Shown here: piece by piece, positions 1 to 6,140 of the stretch
Numbering within the stretch: the stretch's first letter is position 1
Layout of the letters: every line of letters starts with the position of its first letter
Source of the DNA: Candidatus Zixiibacteriota bacterium
Lineage (GTDB): Bacteria > Zixibacteria > MSB-5A5 > JAABVY01 > JAHJOQ01
Direction: 5' to 3'
Assembly: GCA_030631455.1 (NCBI GenBank)
Contig: DAOVLC010000009.1
Coordinates: 1-11,805, forward strand
DNA: 11,805 nt
The notes under the pieces: generated by a model
Database searches by the model: none
The model's input: the letters and a program-made list of their open reading frames with translations, nothing else
Told to the model about the DNA's origin: nothing
Translations under genes and position numbers: made by a program

Positions 1-73
1 ATATCAGAAGGCATAAGAATGGTGATCGCGGAAAGCGTAGATACGAAGTACTTGCCATGTCTGATAGACAGCC

Positions 74-622
74 TTAGCCCTTGTAGTTAGCCGAGAATTC
101 ACTGAATTGCATTTTCTCGTACGATCCGGTACTGATGTATTCCAGAGCGATTTTGAACTGAGGCGCTTTCCAGTACCCTGAAATGGGGGCAATGCCGGTG
201 CCGTCAGGTTTTAGGAAGATAAAAGTGGGAAATCCGCGTACACCGAAGGCTTTGGTCAACTGCCTCTCGGTTATATCGACCACCTTACCGCTCTTGTCGG
301 CAACTTTCAATACGTTCCTTGAGTCACCATCGGTCCAGGCGAGGACGAAATCGTTCAGCATTAGCGCCATCACATCGGGATCTTTGAACGTGGTTTTCTG
401 CATTATCTTGCAGTAGCCGCACCAGGCGGTTGTAAAGTAGGCAATTACGTACTTGTCTTCCTCTTTCGCGATTTCCAGGGCTTTGTCATACTTGTGCCAG
501 GTCAGTTCTCCGTCAGGCGGGTCGGATGTGGCGGTCTTCGAGCCTGTCTGCCCAGCGACGGTCAATATCAGTCCAAGAACCAGAATCCCCGCAAAGAACA
601 CTAAACCTATCTTCTTTTTCAT
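74..622 (-). CDS. Exported or membrane-anchored thioredoxin-fold protein (CGYC)
   Basis: A thioredoxin-fold protein, probably a thiol-disulfide oxidoreductase acting outside the cytoplasm. Numbered from an upstream in-frame ATG at 628, it has a basic N-terminus, a hydrophobic segment at about 8-25 (signal peptide or anchor, with no lipobox cysteine), a short linker, then a thioredoxin domain at about 42-165. The redox motif WCGYC is at 69-73 and the expected cis-proline is in GFPTF at 132-136, so the active site looks intact. I place the start at 622: GGGAG at 629-633 lies 6 bases before this ATG but touches the one at 628. The substrate cannot be read from the sequence. It lies 106 bases downstream of dnaE on the same strand, so it may share that transcript or use its own promoter. 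The CxxC and fold are seen; the exported location is inferred. It resembles SoxW-like or Thioredoxin_7-type proteins rather than cytoplasmic TrxA. Confidence 0.86.
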   Translation of the reverse strand: MKKKIGLVFFAGILVLGLILTVAGQTGSKTATSDPPDGELTWHKYDKALEIAKEEDKYVIAYFTTAWCGYCKIMQKTTFKDPDVMALMLNDFVLAWTDGDSRNVLKVADKSGKVVDITERQLTKAFGVRGFPTFIFLKPDGTGIAPISGYWKAPQFKIALEYISTGSYEKMQFSEFSANYKG

Positions 623-628
623 CGTCAT

Positions 629-633
629 CTCCC
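629..633 (-). promoter_or_regulatory. Ribosome binding site deciding the thioredoxin-like gene start
   Basis: GGGAG on the minus strand directly abuts the ATG at 628 and stands 6 bases from the ATG at 622. Normal spacing therefore favours the second ATG, giving a protein that begins MKKKIG. Confidence 0.6.
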
Positions 634-681
634 AACTTCTCTATCAGAACGTTATAACTCGCTCGGCAGTACCAATCCTGT

Positions 682-709
682 AATTTACGAAATTTGCCGC
701 AAAAATCAA
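682..709 (-). promoter_or_regulatory. Weak candidate promoter for the thioredoxin-like gene
   Basis: On the minus strand TTGATT (704-709) and TAAATT (682-687) are separated by 16 bases, each matching 4 of 6 sigma-70 consensus positions. The site lies in the gap between dnaE and the thioredoxin-like gene. I saw no convincing terminator after dnaE, so read-through is equally possible. Confidence 0.2.
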
Positions 710-734
710 CACGTTTTATGTTATAACACGCTTA

Positions 735-3700
735 TTACTTGATGGTTCCGTTAGTATTTCCGGAGGCTTTCACCTCCCACCGCACCCGGTCGCTTCCGAG
801 AAGCTCCGAAAGCCTGCGCGTTAGCCCCGGTTTGGCCGAGGCTTTCAACTTGTTAGTCTGTACTACTATCCGCTCTTCCCCCGTATTAAGGACTAGGATA
901 ACTTCAGCTGAACCGGGGAAGTCGCCCAGTATATCCTCGATGCCATCCAACCTTCCTCCGTTGAAGTTCGGCCCGTCGAGGAACAGTTTTAAAATCAGTT
1001 CACCTCCTTCAGCAACGGCGTCAAGACTGTCGACTTTCTCTACAATAATCTTCGGTTTCTCGTCCTCTCTCTTCGAAATCCTGCCCGACACCATCACCAT
1101 CGATTCAGCCTGTATCACGTCCCGACGTTTCTCGAAGAGATCGGAGAAGATAATCAGTTCTGTGGACCCGGCGAAATCCTCGAGTGTCGCAAAAGCCATT
1201 CGTTTACTCTTCTTGTCGATATTCACCTTGATTCTCGTGATGATACCGCCGATCACAGCCCCGGACCCATCAGGCAACTCGTCAATCGTCTCCGTTGTGC
1301 ATGTGGCGACTGTCGATAGAATAGTCCTGTATGATTCGAGGGGGTGTCCCGAGACAAAGAAGCCAAGCAGATCTTTTTCGTAGCGAAGTGTTGTTGCTTT
1401 GTCCCATTTTTTCACGGTCGGTAGTTCCGGTTCGACGACCCCGACTTTCTCCGCATCTTCGCCAAATAAGCTTGCCTGATTCCCGTTCTGCCTGCTCGCT
1501 TGTCTTGCCTGACCGAAGCCGAGAGCTGAATCGATTGCCTCGAAGAGTTGTGCCCTGTGCCCGGGGAGAGAATCGGTTGCTCCGGCCTGTATCAGCGATT
1601 CCAACATGCGCCTGTTCAACGATCTGAGATCGACACGTGCGACAAAGTCAAAGAGCGATGCGAACCTGCCGTCCTTGTCGCGCTCAGTTAGTATTGCTTC
1701 GATAGCTCCGCGTCCGACGTTCTTGACCGCTCCAAGACCAAACTGGATTTTGTCCTCTTCGACGATGAACTCCGCTCTGCTTGAGTTGATATCCGGAGGC
1801 AGAACAGGAATGCCGAGTCTTCGGCACTCCTCCATCAAGATGATCACACGATCGGTGTTGCCCATTTCCGAAGTCAGCGAGGCGGCCACGAACTCGCGTG
1901 GATAGTGTGCTTTGAGGTACGCAGTCTGGTATGCGAGATAGGAGTAGCCTGCGGCGTGAGACTTATTGAAGCCGTATCGCGCGAAGGTCTCTATCTGCTC
2001 AAACACGGTGTCAGCTATGGCATTGTCGATCCCGTTTTTTCTGCAGCCGTCCTTGAATGACTTCCGCTGCTGTTCCATTATTACCTTCACCTTCTTACCC
2101 ATTGCCTTGCGCAGTATATCTCCTTCGCCTGCGGTATAGCCCGCGAGTTCCACTGCGATCTTTATGACCTGTTCCTGGTAGACGATGACGCCGTAAGTCT
2201 CCTCGAGGATCGGTTCCAGCTTAGGATGGATGTACGTCACTTCATCCTCGCCGTGCTTACGTTTGATGTAGTCATCGATGGTTCCCGCGTCGAGAGGCCC
2301 CGGCCTGTATAGGGCATTCATAGCAATCAGGTCACCGAGGTTCTCGGGAGCCAGCTTGACCAGATAATCTCGCATTCCGCTCGATTCGAACTGAAAGATG
2401 CCTACCGTATGGCCATCGCAGAACTGTTTGTAAACTCTCGGGTCATCGAGAGGAATGCCGTCAATGTCGAGTTTGATATTATGGTTTTTCTCGATCATCC
2501 TGAGAGCATCATCGACCACGGTCAGAGTCCTGAGCCCGAGGAAGTCCATCTTGAGGAGGCCGATCTCTTCGATCCGCTTCATGTCGTACTGGGTCGTGAT
2601 TTCGTCGCCCTTCGCTGCCTTGTACAGCGGCACATATTCGGTAAGGGGTTTCGGTGCAATCACCACTCCCGCAGCATGGGTTGAGGCGTGGCGTGCGAGC
2701 CCCTCCAGTGTCTGAGAATATTCAAGCAGTTTTCCGGTATCCTCATTGGAGTCAGCCAGTTTTTTGAGCTCGGGTTCGCTCTTGAGCGCTGCAGCTATCG
2801 TCTGACCTGGCCCGGCTGGAATCATCTTGGCTATCCTGTCGACCTCGGAGTACGGTATCTGCATCACGCGGCCAACATCTCTGATCGACTGGCGCGCTGC
2901 CATCGTTCCAAAAGTAATAATCTGGCAGACGTTTCGTTCGCCGTATTTCTTGATGACATAGTCAATCACTTTGTCTCTGCCTCTGTCCGCGAAGTCAATG
3001 TCTATGTCCGGAAGAGATATCCTCTCGGGGTTGAGGAAACGTTCAAAGAGCAGCCCGTACTTCATTGGATCGATATTGACGATTCCGAGACAGTACGACA
3101 CGAGGGATCCCGTTGCGGATCCGCGGCCCGGCCCGACGGGCACTTTCACTCTCCGTGCGTGGTCGATGAAATCCTTCACAATCAGGAAGTAGCCCGAATA
3201 ACGCATCTTGATGATCACACCAAGCTCGTAGTCGAGCCTCTCCCGAAGCTCATCGGTGATATCCGTGTATCGCCACTTAAGCCCTTCATTGGCGAGGTGC
3301 CTGAGATAGTCATCGAGATCAGAGTAGCCATCCGGAAGGGGGAACTCGGGCAGGTGATTCTTGCCAAGTTCCAGATCGAGGTTACACATCTCGCCGATTC
3401 TCAGCGTGTTCTCGATTGCTTCCGGATATTCGGCCAACACTTCTTTCATCTGCTCGGCTGACTTCACATATATCTGGTCAGTCCCATATTTCATCCGATC
3501 AGTATCGGAGATCAATTTACCTGTTTGTATGCAGAGCAGGGCATCATGTGCTTTGGAGTCTTTCTGATGAAGGTAATGGCAATCGTTCGTTCCGACTATA
3601 CTCAGACCGGTCTTACGAGCGAGGTCGACAAGTTTTCCTTTCAACAGTTTCTCTGTCGGCAGACCGTGATCCTGAATCTCTATGTAGAAGTTCTCTTTTC

Positions 3701-4211
3701 CGAACAGGTCAGCATAGCGTTTTGCCGTACGCTCAGCTTCAGCATCTTCATTGTTGGACAGCAGGTAAGGAATCTCTCCCTTGAAACACGCTGAAGTGGC
3801 TATGAGACCCTCTGCGTGATCCTTGAGGAGCTTCTTGTCGATTCGCGGCCGATGATAGAACCCCTCAAGATACCCTTTCGAAACCAGCTTGATTAGGTTC
3901 TTGTATCCAATGTCATTTTTGGCAAGAAGTATCAGGTGATAGCCGGAACTTGGCTTACCGGCGATGGGCTCTTTGTAAGTGTGATCTCTGGGGGCGACAT
4001 ATGTCTCACACCCAATGATCGGCTTAATTCCCCTCTTTCTCGCTTTCGTATAAAATTCAATAGCACCAAACATATTTCCGTGATCCGTAATTGCTGTCGC
4101 AGGCATCTTCATGCCGTGTATCATATCGAGAAACGGATCAATCCGGCAGGCTCCATCCAGAAGCGAGTACTGGGTATGGTTATGAAGATGTATGTATTCG
4201 GCAGTGCTCAT
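735..4211 (-). CDS. dnaE: DNA polymerase III subunit alpha (DnaE)
   Basis: Replicative DNA polymerase catalytic subunit, 1158 residues, full length for the DnaE family. The PHP domain (about 5-215) opens with HLHNH at 8-12 and continues with TDHG (42-45), GCET (67-70), ACFKGE (141-146) and NDCH (209-212), so its metal-binding residues look intact. The C-family polymerase core follows, with PDIDIDF at 401-407 (D402, D404) and KMDFLGL at 554-560 (D556) matching the catalytic triad of E. coli DnaE (D401, D403, D555). Other conserved blocks include GPGRGSA (360-366) and RPGPL (636-640). A tandem helix-hairpin-helix region precedes QASLF at 912-916, a likely sliding-clamp binding motif. An OB fold lies at about 984-1060, followed by a C-terminal domain. 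The ATG overlaps the TPR gene stop (ATGA), and AGGA at 4221-4224 lies 9 bases upstream. The gene ends in tandem stops, TAATAA. Confidence 0.98.
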   Translation of the reverse strand: MSTAEYIHLHNHTQYSLLDGACRIDPFLDMIHGMKMPATAITDHGNMFGAIEFYTKARKRGIKPIIGCETYVAPRDHTYKEPIAGKPSSGYHLILLAKNDIGYKNLIKLVSKGYLEGFYHRPRIDKKLLKDHAEGLIATSACFKGEIPYLLSNNEDAEAERTAKRYADLFGKENFYIEIQDHGLPTEKLLKGKLVDLARKTGLSIVGTNDCHYLHQKDSKAHDALLCIQTGKLISDTDRMKYGTDQIYVKSAEQMKEVLAEYPEAIENTLRIGEMCNLDLELGKNHLPEFPLPDGYSDLDDYLRHLANEGLKWRYTDITDELRERLDYELGVIIKMRYSGYFLIVKDFIDHARRVKVPVGPGRGSATGSLVSYCLGIVNIDPMKYGLLFERFLNPERISLPDIDIDFADRGRDKVIDYVIKKYGERNVCQIITFGTMAARQSIRDVGRVMQIPYSEVDRIAKMIPAGPGQTIAAALKSEPELKKLADSNEDTGKLLEYSQTLEGLARHASTHAAGVVIAPKPLTEYVPLYKAAKGDEITTQYDMKRIEEIGLLKMDFLGLRTLTVVDDALRMIEKNHNIKLDIDGIPLDDPRVYKQFCDGHTVGIFQFESSGMRDYLVKLAPENLGDLIAMNALYRPGPLDAGTIDDYIKRKHGEDEVTYIHPKLEPILEETYGVIVYQEQVIKIAVELAGYTAGEGDILRKAMGKKVKVIMEQQRKSFKDGCRKNGIDNAIADTVFEQIETFARYGFNKSHAAGYSYLAYQTAYLKAHYPREFVAASLTSEMGNTDRVIILMEECRRLGIPVLPPDINSSRAEFIVEEDKIQFGLGAVKNVGRGAIEAILTERDKDGRFASLFDFVARVDLRSLNRRMLESLIQAGATDSLPGHRAQLFEAIDSALGFGQARQASRQNGNQASLFGEDAEKVGVVEPELPTVKKWDKATTLRYEKDLLGFFVSGHPLESYRTILSTVATCTTETIDELPDGSGAVIGGIITRIKVNIDKKSKRMAFATLEDFAGSTELIIFSDLFEKRRDVIQAESMVMVSGRISKREDEKPKIIVEKVDSLDAVAEGGELILKLFLDGPNFNGGRLDGIEDILGDFPGSAEVILVLNTGEERIVVQTNKLKASAKPGLTRRLSELLGSDRVRWEVKASGNTNGTIK

Positions 4212-5347
4212 TTCAGATCGTCCTGACCTCTCTCTTTGAGTTCCCTTACCGTTTGCAAAGCCTCGTGCACATCCGTTATAGTCGAATCAAATCTGATGGC
4301 TGTTTCGTATCTATCGATCGCCTCATCGAATTCACCTATTCCTGCCAGCGCGTTACCCCAGCCGATGTACAGCGGGGCGGAGGTACTGTCAAGCACTTTC
4401 GCCTTCTCGAACACTTTTACGGCGTTTCTCGGTTCCCCGAGAAGATTGAGCGTGAATCCCAAATTCAGATAAGCTTCGAAAAAGTTCGAGTCTATTTCAA
4501 TCGCGGCCCTGAATGCTCCTCGTGCCCGTAGATATAGAGCCTTGTCGAAATACCTGATGCCCTGACGCATCAGACGTTCGAGTTCTGTTTCCTTCGCGAT
4601 CATGTCGAAATTGTCGAGACTTTGCCTGGCGAAGAGGTTGAATGGATCGATGTCAACCGCGCGCTCATAGAGCCTTTTTGCCTCATCGAGATTGCCATCT
4701 GCGAGGTGCAGGCCCGCGAGCGAAGTTATCGTGAACACTTCATTCGAGTCAAGTTCATACGCTTTTTCGGCGTACTCAAAACCCTTCTCATAATCTCCTG
4801 ACAATGCCGCAACTAACCCAAGGTTGGATATAATCAGAGGGCTGTCGGGGAACTGCTCTTGAGCGGCGACAAGGACACTCTCGGCTTCTGCGAAAAGTCC
4901 GGCGCCGCGAAGCACGATCGACCGATAGGCCGAAATCTTGGCGATCGGTTTGACTGCGACTTGTTCGGCCAGATCGATATACTGCAGAGCCACTTCTGGT
5001 GAGCCTATCAACCACTCGATCCGCGCGATCTCGAGATAGGAATTGACATCCGCCCGATCCTCATCGACGACCAGCTGCAGCGCCTGTCGTGCCGCGGCAA
5101 AATCACCGAGATGCAGCGAAACCTCAGACAGCTTTCGCAGCACATCCAGATTGCTTTCGTCGAGGCTGTACGCCTCACGAAGTGCATCAGCAGCTTCCGC
5201 GAGATTCTCAGCAGCTATCAGCGAATCGGCAATGCTTTCGTATTGCGTTGCACTCTGTGCCAGGCCTGGGCCGGATGGAGTCATTAGACAAATTGCTGCT
5301 GCGATGACCAGAGCAATCCCCGGAGTCGGTTTTGAGCGTGAGATCAT
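4208..5347 (-). CDS. Secreted tetratricopeptide-repeat protein
   Basis: A 379-residue TPR protein of unknown specific role. The N-terminus has two basic residues, a hydrophobic core at about 11-22 and a plausible signal-peptidase site after GLA (28-30), so it is probably periplasmic. The rest is helical repeats with the TPR small-large residue pattern, roughly at 34-67, 68-99, 101-134, 137-168, 170-200, 204-237, 255-288, 289-321 and 323-356. The clearest are the last three and 204-237, which carries YERAVDIDP. TPRs are protein-binding scaffolds, and no catalytic domain is visible. It starts one base after the rhomboid stop and its own stop overlaps the dnaE start, so the three genes are probably co-transcribed. 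I see no clear Shine-Dalgarno sequence before its ATG, so its translation may depend on ribosomes finishing the rhomboid gene. The partner is unknown. Confidence 0.88.
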   Translation of the reverse strand: MISRSKPTPGIALVIAAAICLMTPSGPGLAQSATQYESIADSLIAAENLAEAADALREAYSLDESNLDVLRKLSEVSLHLGDFAAARQALQLVVDEDRADVNSYLEIARIEWLIGSPEVALQYIDLAEQVAVKPIAKISAYRSIVLRGAGLFAEAESVLVAAQEQFPDSPLIISNLGLVAALSGDYEKGFEYAEKAYELDSNEVFTITSLAGLHLADGNLDEAKRLYERAVDIDPFNLFARQSLDNFDMIAKETELERLMRQGIRYFDKALYLRARGAFRAAIEIDSNFFEAYLNLGFTLNLLGEPRNAVKVFEKAKVLDSTSAPLYIGWGNALAGIGEFDEAIDRYETAIRFDSTITDVHEALQTVRELKERGQDDLK

Positions 5348-5348
5348 A

Positions 5349-6044
5349 TTATCGTACCGCTAAATAGATAGTAGGTATCTTCTTGACGAAGAACTTGAAA
5401 ACGATCAAACCGAACAGGAATCCACCTATGTGGGCAAACCATGCCACTCCACCGCCGCCGGATGATCCGAGCGCAGGAAGTCCGCTGAAAACCTGGAGAA
5501 TGAACCAGAAACCGAGCACATACATGGCTGGGATGCGTGCAATCCGGATGAAGTAGAAGATAAAGAGGACAGTCACAACGCGGGCGCGGGGGTAGGAAAC
5601 AAGATATGCGCCGAGTATCCCAGCGATTGCTCCGGATGCGCCTACCAGCGGGACGTCACCTTGCGGAGCGGTTGCGATAAAAGCCAGCGCCGCCACAATC
5701 CCGGATGCAAGATAGAAGAGAATGAACTTCACGCGACCGAGCCGGTCTTCGATATTGTTCCCAAAGATCCAAAGGTAGAGCATATTGCCCCCCAAATGCA
5801 GAAGTCCACCATGCATGAACATGCTGGTAAAGAGATTCACCAGCGATGAAACCGACGCCTGTGGTGTAAGCTCAACACCGGTAGTGAGTTCTATCGGTAT
5901 CAGTCCCCACACGTACGTGAACTCCATGAACGCTCGATCCCCCTGCACGAATTCAAACAGAAATACGAGGCAGTTAATCACGATGAGTGCGATAGTGACT
6001 ACCGGAGTCCGTTTAGTCGGTATGTCGTCCTTGATCGGAAGCAT
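5349..6044 (-). CDS. Rhomboid family intramembrane serine protease
   Basis: A 231-residue integral membrane protease that cleaves transmembrane segments of other proteins within the bilayer. Membrane segments are visible at about 14-32, 68-95, 106-125, 133-151, 156-185 and 199-219, matching the six-helix bacterial rhomboid core. The catalytic serine is S137 in GASG (135-138), and its partner is H205 in AHIGGF (204-209). The oxyanion residues are also there: H78 in FMHGG and N87 in HLGGN, with the HxxxN arrangement (H83, N87). All key residues are present, so it should be active. The start MLPIKDD resembles the usual start of this bacterial subfamily. No Shine-Dalgarno sequence is evident upstream, so initiation may be weak or unusual. 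It leads the rhomboid-TPR-dnaE cluster. Its natural substrate cannot be deduced. Confidence 0.95.
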   Translation of the reverse strand: MLPIKDDIPTKRTPVVTIALIVINCLVFLFEFVQGDRAFMEFTYVWGLIPIELTTGVELTPQASVSSLVNLFTSMFMHGGLLHLGGNMLYLWIFGNNIEDRLGRVKFILFYLASGIVAALAFIATAPQGDVPLVGASGAIAGILGAYLVSYPRARVVTVLFIFYFIRIARIPAMYVLGFWFILQVFSGLPALGSSGGGGVAWFAHIGGFLFGLIVFKFFVKKIPTIYLAVR

Positions 6045-6084
6045 AGATACGGCTTAGGGTTCCAAGTTCTCAACCAGCAGCCGC

Positions 6085-6113
6085 AATAAAAGTATATTCT
6101 TGATGTTTGCCAA
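6085..6113 (-). promoter_or_regulatory. Candidate promoter of the rhomboid-TPR-dnaE operon
   Basis: On the minus strand TTGGCA (6108-6113, 5 of 6 to consensus) and TTTATT (6085-6090, 4 of 6) are 17 bases apart. They lie in the 96-base gap upstream of the rhomboid start, which also holds the end of the M23 transcript. The position fits, but the -10 box is weak. I saw no clear U-tailed hairpin after the M23 stop, so read-through from M23 is possible. Confidence 0.3.
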
Positions 6114-6140
6114 CTGATTTCTGGCGGGACTCTCCGTCCG

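Noticed and set aside
1..58. A leftward frame starting at ATG 58 (M-A-S-T-S-Y...) that stays open to the left edge, possibly the next gene.
   Set aside because: Only 19 codons are visible, no ribosome binding site precedes it, and the peptide is uninformative. I see no supported gene in positions 1-73.
58..70. Hairpin TGTCTGATAGACA just after the thioredoxin-like gene as a terminator.
   Set aside because: The stem is 5 base pairs with a 3-base loop and no T run follows.
693..703. TTTGCCGCAAA palindrome between dnaE and the thioredoxin-like gene as a dnaE terminator.
   Set aside because: The arms are 5 bases around a single centre base, so no stable hairpin can form.
2688..3461. A 257-codon open frame on the plus strand opposite dnaE, and similar frames at 739-1383 and 3416-3784.
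   Set aside because: They lie wholly antisense to a full-length, motif-rich dnaE, show no recognisable domain and no ribosome binding site, and are expected in a GC-balanced gene.
6123..6140. GC-rich inverted repeat after the M23 stop as a terminator.
   Set aside because: Only a 4-base-pair GGAC/GTCC stem and no T tract.
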